Shown in pieces: positions 1-10,706 of a stretch of DNA of 64,000 nt. The stretch lies in assembly GCA_008729055.1 (NCBI GenBank), contig SDUX01000003.1, positions 1,984,001-2,048,000 of the forward strand. Direction: 5' to 3'. How positions within the stretch are numbered: position 1 is the stretch's first letter; every line of letters starts with the position of its first letter. The DNA is from Pyropia haitanensis (lineage: Eukaryota > Rhodophyta > Bangiophyceae > Bangiales > Bangiaceae). The notes below the pieces were generated by a model. The model saw nothing but the letters and a program-made list of their open reading frames with translations, had not been told where the DNA came from and searched no databases. Both the position numbers and the translations under genes were made by a program.

Positions 1-54
1 GCGACCGCGTACGGCGACAGGACGGCAGCCACAAAGCGCGACGACGTCCCGCCG

Positions 55-104
<50 letters not shown>

Positions 105-1978
105 GTCGCCACTGGCAGCCAATGACCGGCGGCGGCGGCCCCAGCCGCGCCGCCGGTGGCGGCCGCCACCGCCGCCACCGCCGCCACCGCTGTCGCCATC
201 GCCACGCCGCCCCACACTGCGGCCCGTGGACGGGGACGAGCCCGTCGACCGCCGCGCCGCCGCGGCGGCGGCCTCCTCCTCAGACGATGGCAACGACGGG
301 GGCCACGCCCACGGTGACGCGCCGACGCCCGTCGGGATAAACCCGTCGTGCCGCCGTCGCTGTCGCTGCTCGTCGGCGGGCGCGCCGGGGGGGTGGGGGG
401 GGGGGACGACTCCCCGGCGGCGCCCAAGCGGAGGGGGGGCGGATGGGCGGTCGCGCCGCCGCGGCCGCTCGTGTGCTCCGCCGCCGTGACAGTGCTGTGC
501 AGCACCGGCAGGTACCCCGCGCCCGTCGCGTGCGCGCCGTCGCCGCCGACACGACCGCCACTGGCACACTCGCCGTCGCTGTCGGGGACACCCACCACCG
601 GCGGGGGCACGGGAATCGCGGCGGCGGCGGCACGGACGCCGCCACCGGCAGAGGCGCCCCTCCCGCCTTCCCCAGATGGGAAAAAGGGAGACGCACCGCT
701 CCCCCCCCCTTCCAGGCCCACCGGCAGGGAGCCACCGCCTCCCCCCCCGCCCCTCGCCAGGTAGTTGCGACCGTCAGTCCCGGCGGGGGGATGCAGCACC
801 AGCACCTCGTCGCCCGCCCCTCCCCCGTCAATCCGCAGCACCTGGCAGGCGCTGCCGGCCGCGGCTGCCGTCGCGGGCTTGGCCAACGGGCCGTCGGGCA
901 CCCCCCCCCCAGCCAGCGGCGGGGTGGCGCCAACCGCCACAGCCGACCCCCCCAACACGCCACCTCCCGGCATCGCACCGGCGGGACCCCCACCCCCCGT
1001 CACGACCGCCTCAAGCGAGCGCGACGCCCCCCCCACCGCCACCTCAGCCGCCACGCGCTGCACCCCCCGCTCGGCGGCGCTGCCGTCGGCACCCTCCCCC
1101 CGCCCTACCCCCCCCCCTCCCCCCCGCGCCGCCGCCACCGCCGCCGCCGCCGCCGCCGTGGCCGCCGCGACCTTGCGCGCCGCCCGCCGCGGCCGCGACG
1201 CGGTCAGCGCGTGGAGGCGGTTGCGGACGGCGAGGACCTGGCTCAGGCCCGCCGCGCTCAGGCCCGACGACGCGAACGAGCCACCGACGCTGCCGCCGCC
1301 ACCGCCGCCCGCCCCGCGCCGCCGCGTAGGCCGCCGCGGCCGCCGGACGCGGCCGCCGCCGCTGCTGCGGCCGCCGCCACCACCGCCGCCACCGCCGGCG
1401 GCACGTCCCCCAGCGCCGCCGCCGTTGCTGCTGCTGCTGCTGCTGTCGCTGTCGCTGTCGCTGTCACCGTGGCGGCCGCTCGCCAGGCGCGACAGCTGGG
1501 CTAGGCCCGACGAGTGGCGGCGGCTCGAGCCGCGGCCGCCGCGGCCGCCCCCCCGGCTGACGCCGCCGCCGCCACGCGCGAGCAGCGCCGGCGAGCTGGC
1601 CATCGAGCCGGGCTGGCCGCGGCGGCCACCCCCCCCACCGCCGCCGCCGCTGCCGCCGCTGCCGCCGCCGCTGCCGCCGCCGCCACTAGCGCCGCCCACC
1701 CGCCGTGGCCGGCCGGCTAGCTGTCCCATGCTGCCCAGGTCAATGATGGCAAACGAGCCGCCCGGCTCGTCCGAGCTCTCCCCCGCCGACCGCTCCCACG
1801 GCGACGCCGCCGCCGCGGCCGACGGCCCCGACGGCCCCGACACGCCCGCCACATCCGCGGCGGCGGCGGCGGCAGCACCGGGCGGCAGAAGCGGCGACGG
1901 CGGCTCCACGTCAACGACGCGCACGATGTGGCGGCGGCGGCCAGACGGCGGCACGCCCCCCCCGCAGCTGTGGCCACC

Positions 1979-2016
<38 letters not shown>

Positions 2017-3178
2017 TACTGCCGGGCGTCGCCGCGCCACGGTGGCGGCCGTCGGCGGCGCCGCCCTGGCCGGTGGGCACCCCCCATCCCCCCCCATCGG
2101 TCGACAGGCCCGCTTCGTCCGACGCGTCCGCGTCCGAGCCCGCGGCGCGCCCGCGCGGGCGGCGCGCCCGCGGCGCCGGCGCGGCGCCGGCAGTCGGCGG
2201 CGGGAGCGGGGAGGGGGAGGGGGAGGGGGAAGGCGAGGGGGCGGGCACCGCCGCCGCCGCGGCGGGGCCCGTCTCCCACGGCGCCCACAGCGGCGGCAAG
2301 CCCCCGTCGCTCGCGTGCTTCACCAACGGCGGCGCGACGCCGCCGGCGGCTACGGCCGCCGCGGCCGCGGCGGTGGCCGCGGTCGCGGCGGTCGCGCGCG
2401 CCTCCGCGTCGGCCACCGCCGCGGCGGCGGTGGCGGCCGCGGCGGCGGCGGCGGCCGACGCGGCCGCCACGCCCCCCTGCGCCCGCTCCGCCGCCACCGC
2501 CGCGGTCGCCGCAGCGGCCGCCGCCGACGCGGACGCCGCGGCGTCGTCGCCCGACCACCCCGCGGTGACCGCGGCAGCGGCGGCAGCGGCGGCGGCAGCA
2601 GCAGCGGCGGCGGCGGCGGCAGCCGCGTCAGCGTCGTCCGCCACGCCCGGCGCGTCCGAGTCGCCCTCGGAGCTGAGCTCCCACGTGGACTGGAGGCCCC
2701 GGCGGAGGCCGAGCCCCCGCGGGCTCAGCGGGTTGGTGGGTAGCGACGCCGCGCGGATGAGCGACGCGGCCGACACGGACGATGCGGGCGAGGCGGGGCC
2801 GCCCGCGGGGGAGTACGCGCCTCCGGCCGCGGCGGCCGCGGCGGCGGCTGCGGAGGGGGGCGCCCTACCGCCCGCCGCGGCCGCCGACATCCCGAGCGGC
2901 GGCGGGCCGCGGGGGAGCGCCAGCCCGGCAGCCGCTGCTGCGGCGGCCGCCGCACCGCCCGCCGCGGCACCGCCCGCCGCGTCGGCGACACCGCCGCCGG
3001 CGCCGTCTGCGTCAGACGGCGGGCCGTCTGGGTAGCCGCGGCGGATGCCACCGAGCGGCACCACGCCCAGGGACGTGAAGGAGAAGCTGCCCCGGCTGGA
3101 GCTGCCCTCCCCCCCGTCCCCCGCCTCCACGTCCGACGCCTTGCCCCACGGCTCGCCATCGTCGCCGTCCGCGCCATT

Positions 3179-3213
<35 letters not shown>

Positions 3214-4636
3214 CGCGGCACGCGAGCGGCCGGTACCCCCCCCCAGACCCCCACCCCCACCGGGCGGCGGTCGCGGCCACAAGACGGGCGCCAAAGTACC
3301 CGACCACCGCCGCCACGTGGACGGCGGCGGCGGCGGCGGCGGCGGCACCCCCCGCGCCGGCACCGGCCGCGCTGGCCGCCGCCGCCGCCGCGGGCAACAC
3401 CACCGCCATGGCCGCGGCGAGCCCCGCCCCCGACGCGGCCGCCGACACCGCGCGCGCCGCGGCGGTGCGGCCGCTGGCGCCCGCGGCCGGCGGCGGCGGC
3501 GGCCGGCCGGCCGGCGCGCACGCCGCCGCGAGCGCCACCACCACCCCCAGCAGGTGCGCGGCGACGAGCGCGGGCGCGCCGACGGCCAGCTTGACGCGCC
3601 GCCCGCACCAGCCATTCGCGGCGACGCAGCCGGGCAGCGCGCCGCGGTCGCGGGCAGAAAAGACGCCGCCTACCGGCAGGGGCGGGGCCACCGCGACCGC
3701 TGCCGCCTGTCGAGCCGCCGTCTGGCGGCGGGGGTGGCGGCGGCGGTGACGCCCCCAGACGTCCCGATGAGGCCGCGGCGGCGGCCGCGACGGCAGCGGC
3801 AGCGCCGGACGCCCAGTGGTTGGCCGACGCGCCCGCCCCACCGGCGCCCACCCCGCGGCGTCGGCCGTGGTAGCGTCGGCGGCGGTGTCGGCGGCGGCGA
3901 CGGCGATGGCGGCGGCAGTGCCGTCGATGTCGCTGTCAGCGTCCGCGTCCGCGTCTGTGTCCGCGCCAGCGTCCGCGTCCGTGCCCGCGTCCGCGTCCGT
4001 GTCGGGGGAGAACTGCCACCACGCGGCGCGGCCGCCGTCAACGGCCGGCCGCATGGCCGGCGCGGCGGCGGCAGCAGCCGCCGCCGCCCAGCCACGCACA
4101 TCGGCGGCGGCCGCCGCCGCCGCCGCCGCCGCGGCCGCGGCACGCGTAGGGTAGGTGCCGCCGATGGGGGCGGCGGTGGGCACGGCGCCACCGTCGGCGG
4201 CCGCCGCGGCCGCCGCCGCGGCCGCCGCACCAACGCGCACCACCGCCGCGGCGGCGGCCGGGGCAGCGGTGGAGGCAGCGGCCGCGGCCGCCGCCGCCAT
4301 CACCACAGCAGAGGTGAGGAGGGGGCACAGCGACCGCCGCCGCCGCCGCTGCCGTCGACATTGGAGAATACGGGAGAGGGCGGGGGAGGGGGGAGGGGAG
4401 GTTGGTCGGAGCAACAATGTCATACCGGCAGCAACGTAGCGGAAGGGAGCGTCCCCGTCCCACCGCCCAGTAGGAAGCGAGGCCCGCGTCATGCGACCAG
4501 ACGGGTGGGCGTCGCCGCCGGCACAACCGCTGCGGCGCGTGGCAGGGGTGCCGCGGTCCGTGCCGTCGCGCCAGCGCCGGCCCGCCGTTGACGCCACCGC
4601 GGTCGCCATCGCCGCTCCTGCCGCGGTCGTTGCCAT
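1..4636 (-). CDS. Hypothetical Ala/Gly-rich membrane protein, 3' end beyond the window
   Basis: One minus-strand frame (triplets such as 3590-3592 and 512-514) has no stop from about 4756 down to base 1, so its stop lies outside the window. The start is uncertain: ATG at 4636 is the first in-frame, with others at 4609, 4492, 4423 and 4300. The product looks like protein rather than chance: acidic Asp/Ala repeats around 4010-3900, a Cys-containing segment followed by a hydrophobic stretch at about 3620-3520 (probable membrane helix), a second hydrophobic stretch at 3330-3270, then long Ser/Asp/Gly-rich tracts. Near 3850-3665 and below 437 another frame reads better, suggesting homopolymer indels or introns. 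The opposite-strand open frame 765-3035 starts with TTG and is Pro/Ala-rich; I treat it as a shadow. No family is recognised. The Cys-then-helix segment faintly recalls the end of a tetraspanin, but this is weak. Confidence 0.5.
51..112. repeat. (CCG)n microsatellite
   Basis: Nearly pure CCG triplets with one or two CCA interruptions. They lie inside the open minus-strand frame, where they would encode poly-Gly. Confidence 0.9.
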
Positions 4637-6609
4637 GGCAGCGGTCACGGCGGCCAAGACGGCGCCCGCCGTCCACGCCACAACGACACCACAACCTGCC
4701 GCCACCCGCAGTGCGGGTGCGGCACAGCGTCGGCCGGCCAGACAGTGACGCGGATTTCACGCAACCAGCGGGGCGTTATACCCCGCCCCCTCCCCACTCA
4801 GCCACCCCCCCATCTCCCCCCCCCCCCCCGCCCCTACCACCCGCTTCAGGCCCCCCGCTTCATCTCACCCGTGCCCTGCCAGCGCCGCCCCCCTCCCCGC
4901 TGCCTCCGACCCCGTCAGTCAGGTACCCCGCCGCCGCCACCGCCGCGGCGCGCCACGCGGCACCTCCTCTACGCGCGCAGCGGGGTTGCCCGCCACGGCC
5001 GGCGTGCCCGCCCCGCCACTGGGGGTGGCGGAAAGGGGCGGGGATCACTGGCGGGCCGTCGTCCGCGCCCCGCCCAACCGCCCCCCCCCCCCCCCCCCCC
5101 CAACCCCCAAAGGCCGCCGGTGCCGGCACGACCACCGCGCGGCGGGGCGGCCAACGTAGGAGCAGTGGCGACCGGGCCAGCCCGACACGTTTTCCCACCC
5201 GCCGCGGCGGCCGACGCGCCCTTGCTTGGCACCCCCGCCGCCGCCGCGGGCCCCACCGCCACTGCCGGGCGGTGGGCGGCGGAACCAAGGCGGGTGGCCG
5301 CCGCCACGCGGCACCGCCCCGTCAACGGCGGCGGCCGCCGCCGCATGAGCAGCCCGCCGTGGGCGCCCTGCACGGCTGGCGCTCGCGGTGGCGCGGGCAG
5401 GAGGGGCTGCCGCCGCCCCCATCGGGCCGCCCGCCGGGCGCCGCCGTGGGCGGCTCCCACCGAGGCCGCTGCAGCGGCGGCACCCGCGGCGGTTGCGCGG
5501 TCGGCACGGGATGGGTGAGGGGGGCAGGCGGGTGACGGGCAGCTACCCCAAACGCAGGCCGCCGCCGCCAGCAAGTGGGGGGGGGGGGGCCACGTCAGCG
5601 CCCACCTGCTTGCGCCGGCGGCGGCGGCGTCGAGGCACGTCGACTTCATGACGGCGACGGCGGCGGGTGCCGCGGGGCGGGAGGGGGAAGGAGGAACCAC
5701 GCAGGCGGTCGGGGTGGGGGGCGGTAGGTGGCAGGAAGGGGGCGGGCGGTGCGAGATTGGGGATGAGGCGGGGGGGGACGGACACAGTGAGGGGGGAAGG
5801 AGACGGGCACGCGTCCACGTGGGCGACCGCGGGGCGGCGGCGGCGGGCCGATCGCCGGGCCCGCCAAAATATTTTGCCGTGGACCACGTTCGACCGCCCC
5901 GACCCTGCACTTGCCTCGGCAGCCGCACGAGGCGGACCAATTCCCAAACCCTGGCGCGCCGCGCCCACGCCACGCCTCATTCCTCTGGGGCACGGGGGGC
6001 GGCGACGAGAACACCAATGGGGGGCTACATGTACGCGAAGCGCCCAAACGCCACCCAATCCGGGACGCAAATAAAAAACGTCGACGCGCGCCGCCGCGTG
6101 GCCGCGGCGGCTCGCGCCGGCCGCCGCGGCGGCGGCTGGCGTGCGATGGCGGCGGCGGCGGCAGCGGCGGCGCGGCGCGCGCGACCGCGGGTGGCGGCGG
6201 CCTGATCCCACAGCCGACGCCGCGGCCGCCGCCGCCGCGCTGTGCCACGACGGTGCGCGCGCCGGGCCCGCCGCCGCCGGCGGGGGGGCCATTTTCCCAT
6301 CCGCCGCGGCCGCTTTCCCCGCCGCCGCCGGGCGCCATTTGGCCGCGCCGCTGCCCGCTCCCGCGCGTGCACCGCGAGCTTGCCGCCCCGCCGCGGCGGC
6401 GTCTCCCGCGCTCCCACCCCACGCGGACCCACCGCGCCCATCAGCCGCGACCAACCCCCCCGCATCCCCCCCCACCTGTTACGGCCATCCCCCCCCCCGC
6501 TACACACGTTGTTCCCCCCCCCCCCCCCACTCCTTCCCCCCCCCTTCACCCCATCCAGCTCCCTCTTTCCTCGTAGCTCGCCCCCGGTGGTGGTCTGGCC
6601 ATCCGCGGC
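4637..6609. other. Intergenic region between two divergent genes, no gene seen
   Basis: This stretch separates the leftward gene from the rightward BASS gene and should hold both promoters. It contains long C runs (about 4820-4830 and 5086-5101), an AT-rich palindrome CAAAATATTTTG near 5868-5879 in otherwise GC-rich DNA, and an A-rich patch GCAAATAAAAAACG near 6067-6080. Open frames here are Arg/Pro/Gly shadows without family resemblance. Confidence 0.5.
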
Positions 6610-7908
6610 ATGGCGCCCACCGTCGCCTATGCGTGGGCGGCGCCCGCATGGCGCGGGGGTGCCGCCACCGCCACCGCCGCCGCCGCCGCCGCCGCGCCGG
6701 CGGTGTGCGCGCCCGCCGCGGCGGCCGCGGCGCGCGCCGGCGCGTCCCCGTGGGCGCGCCCCACCGGCGGCCGCCGCGTCGGCGCTGTCGCTGCCGCCGC
6801 CGCCGCCGCCGCTGCTGTTGGCGCGCGCGGCCGGCGGCCCGCTGCCGCGGCGGCGGCGGCGGCGGCGGTGCCCCGCCGGGCGGCTGTCGTCACCGCGTCG
6901 GCGTCCTCCTCCGAGGCCCCCCGCGTGCCCGAGCCCGCCGCCGTCGGCTCCGTGTTTGTCAGGGCGTCGACGTTTGTCACCAACCTCTTCCCCGTGTGGA
7001 CGGCGGCGTGCGCGCTGCTGGGCCTGGCCAAGCCGTCGGCCTTCCTGTGGCTCACCACCCCCTACTTTACGCTCAGCCTGGGCATGCTCATGCTGTCGAT
7101 GGGCATCACCCTGACGGTGGAGGACTTTCGGCGGGTGCTCGCCCGCTTTGGCGCCGTCATCATTGGCTTCCTCGGCTGCTATGGCCTGATGCCGCTGCTC
7201 GCGCTGGCGCTGGCCAAGGCGTTTAAACTGCCGGTTGACTATATCGCGGGGCTGGTGCTGGTCGGCTCCGTCAATGGCGGCCAGGCGAGCAACCTGTCCA
7301 CGTTTATCGCCAAGGGCGACGTGGCTCTGTCGGTGGTGATGACCACCGCCACCACCCTCGGCGCGATTGTCATGACGCCGCTGCTGTCACAGCTGCTGAT
7401 CGGCGCCGTCGTGCCGGTCGACGCGCTGGGCATCGCGGCGAGCACGATCCAGGTGGTGCTGCTGCCCATCGCGGTGGGCATGGCGCTCAACCGGTACGCC
7501 AACCGGCTGGTCCGGGCGGTGCTGCCCTTCTCCCCCGTTGTCGGCGTCTTTGCCACGTGCCTGCTCGTTGGGTCGTCGGTCGCGCAGTGCGCGGCGCCCA
7601 TCCTCGCCGCCGGCTGGGCGCTGCAGCTGCCTATCATGCTGCTGCACCTTGTGGGGGGGGTGATTGGCTATTACCTCCCCGCCGTCGCGGGGTATGGGGA
7701 GGTGGTGCGGCGGACGACCGCGATTGAGACGGCGATGAAGAGCAGTGCGTTTGGGTTCCTCCTCGCCAGCCTGCACTTTACCAACTTTGCCGCCCGCGTG
7801 CCGTCGGCGGTGAGCGTCGTGTGGATGGCCATCATCGGCAGCACCATGGCGGTGGTGTGGCGGTACATTCCGGTGCCGGAGGAGGCGAACGGGCGGACAA
7901 AGGCGTAG
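6610..7908 (+). CDS. BASS-family (bile acid:sodium symporter-like) transporter, probably plastid
   Basis: 432 residues. The start ATG at 6610 opens a roughly 115-residue Ala/Arg-rich leader typical of an organelle transit peptide. From about residue 115 the sequence is a multi-helix membrane protein with the BASS signature: a long hydrophobic core, the motif VNGGQASNLSTFIAKGDVAL near residue 220, and repeated Gly/Ala-rich helices to the end. The family (SLC10-like; plant BASS proteins) couples sodium to import of organic anions such as pyruvate or other carboxylates into plastids. The substrate cannot be told from sequence alone. The gene is intronless and shows no disruption. The next gene downstream is convergent (DUF2358, minus strand). 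Confidence 0.9.
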   Translation: MAPTVAYAWAAPAWRGGAATATAAAAAAAPAVCAPAAAAAARAGASPWARPTGGRRVGAVAAAAAAAAAVGARGRRPAAAAAAAAAVPRRAAVVTASASSSEAPRVPEPAAVGSVFVRASTFVTNLFPVWTAACALLGLAKPSAFLWLTTPYFTLSLGMLMLSMGITLTVEDFRRVLARFGAVIIGFLGCYGLMPLLALALAKAFKLPVDYIAGLVLVGSVNGGQASNLSTFIAKGDVALSVVMTTATTLGAIVMTPLLSQLLIGAVVPVDALGIAASTIQVVLLPIAVGMALNRYANRLVRAVLPFSPVVGVFATCLLVGSSVAQCAAPILAAGWALQLPIMLLHLVGGVIGYYLPAVAGYGEVVRRTTAIETAMKSSAFGFLLASLHFTNFAARVPSAVSVVWMAIIGSTMAVVWRYIPVPEEANGRTKA

Positions 7909-9183
7909 GGGCGGCGGTGTTCTATCTTGCCTCTCGGGGGGGCGGCGATGGGGGGGTTGGTAGGTGCGCGTCTCCTGATCCGGGCGGTTGGTCTCCCGCC
8001 GGCGTCGGCCGGGGTGTTTCGGTCTCCGGGCGTTTGCGCTGCATGGGCGGGGGACCCGGCCGGGTGCGGGTCAAGAGCCACCCGCCGTGGGCGGCGTTAC
8101 CCCTCTGTTTCCCAAGGGCGTGTGTGTGTGTGTACGTTTGGCGTGACTTGTTTCTTTGCGGGGTATTGTCCCTCTTCCCTCTAGGCTCTTATTGTGTGTT
8201 GTTGTGTGTCTCTTTGTGTCTCGTGGCTGGGCTGTCCATCTGTGCGTTGCTCATTTCCTTCCCCTCTCTGCTTTTGTACACTACACCGCGTCTTTTCCCC
8301 TTTTGGCCGGTGCGTTTTATTGAGTGCGTGGCCGGCGGCGACGGCCGCGCCTGAACCCTTTTTTTCCTGCTGAGGAGCCATGCCCTGGCGGGGTTTGTGC
8401 CGGGCGACTCGCCTGTGCGCCGCCGCCCGTGTGGCGGCCGCCCCTGTGCTGCCTCCTCGCGGAAACGCAACGGTGGCGGTGGTTGGCATGGGCCCCCCCC
8501 CCCCATCCCAGCCGGTCGTTGGGCGCCCGGTCACCAGCACCGCGTCCCTGTCGGAGTTGCCTTGCCGTCCTCCCAAACCCACCGGTCACGACACGCGCGC
8601 CCCCCTGCCCGCCGCGCTGCGCGGTGGGAGGGGTTACCCGGCGCCGCCGGCGACGGTACTCCCCCTCCCCCCTCCGCCACCGCCGCCACCTATGCGGCGG
8701 ACCCCTCCACGGCGGCGGTCCGCCCGCGCTGTTCCCGTCGCCGCACCACCCGCGCCGTTGCCGTCGCCGCGCCCGTGGGAGGAGGAGGGGAAGGAGTGAC
8801 GGGGAGGCAGTGTGTCGGTCGTCTGCTCGCAAACCTTCACCCTGACGAGGGGCAACGACGTAATCTTTGATGCTGCTCGACGCTCGCTCGGGGGTGCCGC
8901 GGCGGCTCTGCGGCGCCCACAAGTGGAGGCGAGCCGTGTGGCGGACGGCCTCGGCGGCGGCGCCCGTTTGTCGACGCCAGCCGCACGCCGCCTCCGCGCG
9001 GCATGGGCGTCGCAGCCCCCCTGGCTGGGCGGGGACGGCGGCAAGGCAGGCGTAAGCGACCGGCGCGTCGCAGCCGAGACGTACCGGCAGACGTACGTAC
9101 AGGAGAATTGTGTGCAAGGCTTTTGCAGCAGCGGTCCTCCCACCCACTCCTCCCCACCCCCCCATTCCCCCACCTGCCCATGC
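7909..9183. other. Intergenic region between convergent genes
   Basis: Shared 3' region of the BASS gene and the minus-strand DUF2358 gene. It contains a T- and GT-rich stretch (8118-8320, including a short GT run) that is much less GC-rich than its surroundings, as expected of 3' UTR/termination sequence. No credible gene is seen. Confidence 0.5.
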
Positions 9184-9827
9184 CTACTTGCCCCACAACG
9201 CCGCCCACACCGCCGCCGGCTCCTCATCCCACTGGCTCTCATGCCGCGTCACGCGGCCGTCCGCACCCAAATGAAAGTAGTCGACGCCGCTGAGCTCCAC
9301 GGCGCGCCCCCCCCCCCAGCGCAGCACCACCCGCGTCACCCACACCGTCCGCAGCAGCGCGGCGGCCACCCGCTCCGCGGCGCGCACCTCAAACGTTGCC
9401 TCCCGCGTCGCGGCCGCCGCGGCCAGCCGCAGCGTGCCGAGCATGCCCCGGTACGCGAGCCGCCCCCGCAGCAGCGTCACGGGGTCATCAAAGACAATGC
9501 CGGGCGCGTAGACGGACCAGTCGAGCGGCCGCGTGTACTGGGCGGGCAGGTCCACGCGGAGGGTGGCGAGCGTGCGGGCGGCGGCGGCGTCGAGGGGCGT
9601 CGCCGCCACGCCGGGGGGGGGGTGTAGGGGGGGGGGAGCGGCGACGGCGACGGCGTCGACGGCGGCCGCGCCGCCGCCACGATCGTGAGGGGGGGAGGGG
9701 GGGGGGGAGGAGGGGGGGGGGGGGGCGCGCCGGCCGCCGACGCGGCCGCCCGTTTGGGGGGGGGGGAGCGCCACGGCCGGCCGAGGGCGACGACCGGCGG
9801 CACAAACGCGGCGACGGGGGAGCCCAT
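9184..9827 (-). CDS. DUF2358 (NTF2-like fold) protein, probably plastid-targeted
   Basis: The C-terminal ~115 residues (about 9560-9184) match DUF2358: a DLPAQYT..LDWSVYAPGIVFDDP stretch, then an RGRLAYRGM helix and beta-strands ending in DYFHLGADGRVTRHE. The family is found in plastids and cyanobacteria-derived lineages; its biochemical role is not established. The best start is the ATG at 9827, which opens a hydrophobic, Arg/Ser-containing leader resembling a transit peptide. It lies in a different frame from the domain. The switch falls in poly-G/poly-C runs at about 9690-9760, so a homopolymer length error (or less likely a small intron) must separate them. The domain frame itself stays open up to 10116. 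The stop is TAG at 9184-9186. Neighbour BASS is convergent. Confidence 0.75.
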
Positions 9828-10329
9828 CGTGGGCGGGCCGTGGCGGGCGCGGCGGCAGCGGCCGCAAGGGGTAGGGGAGCAACGCCACGGACGGTCGGGT
9901 GGGGGGTGGCGGCGCCGCGACGCGGCAACGGGCGCACCCACGCGGGCCGCTTCCCAGGGGACGACACGGCCCGACCCGGCCGGCGACGCGCCACGGCCGC
10001 GCCGTCGACGCGCGATTCCGACGCGCACGTCCCCGACGGGATCTCGTCGCCGCGCCGGCCGGCCGCCCCCCCCGCGCCCGATGGACCCCTCGACGGGGAC
10101 ACACCACCGGCGACACGCAGAAACGACGTGGCGCGGCGGCCGCCGTCGCCCCACCCCGTCGACGGTGTCGTCACGGCGGCGCTCGGCGGCCGGCCGGGCC
10201 GGTGCGGCGGGACGGACGCGGCGGTGGTCCGCTCCGTGCTGGGGCTCCCCGACACGCACGCGGCGTCCGCCGCGCCGCGGCGGGCGGGGCTGCCGCCCCA
10301 CCGCCGCGGCGCACCCGCCGCCACCGACG

Positions 10330-10330
10330 C

Positions 10331-10371
<41 letters not shown>

Positions 10372-10381
10372 CGCCGCCGCC
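10330..10381. repeat. (CGG)n/(CCG)n palindromic microsatellite
   Basis: A run of CGG triplets turns into CCG triplets, so the tract is self-complementary and could fold into a hairpin. Confidence 0.85.
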
Positions 10382-10664
10382 ACGGCCGACCGCGGCGGCA
10401 CGCCCCACACACCTGCCGCCGCCGCCGCGGGCGCCACCCGCGCTGCCGCGGCGGGCATTGTCCCACGGCCGCCGCCACCCAACACGGGGCGCGGCGGCCC
10501 GCCGCCGCCGCCCACCCGCCGCGGCCGCGCCCATCGTGTCGACGGCCGCGGCCGGCCGCGGCGGCCGCGCGGGGCGGCGGACTGGCCGTCGCTCCCCCCC
10601 CCCCCGCCCCCCCCCCGCCGCCGCACGGCGCACCCCGGCTGCCCACCCCACCGACCGTGCCGCT

Positions 10665-10666
<2 letters not shown>

Positions 10667-10704
<38 letters not shown>
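10667..10704. repeat. 38-base poly(T) run
   Basis: Uninterrupted T run in DNA that is otherwise very GC-rich. It would be a poly(A) tail for something on the minus strand, but I found no flanking target duplication or recognisable retrocopy. Confidence 0.9.

Positions 10705-10706
<2 letters not shown>

Noticed and set aside
765..3035. A 756-codon plus-strand open frame
   Set aside because: Starts with TTG and is Pro/Ala low-complexity. The opposite strand has more protein-like content.
5543..6475. Minus-strand 310-codon frame upstream of the BASS gene
   Set aside because: Arg/Ala/Gly-rich with no domain, and lies where the divergent promoters are expected.
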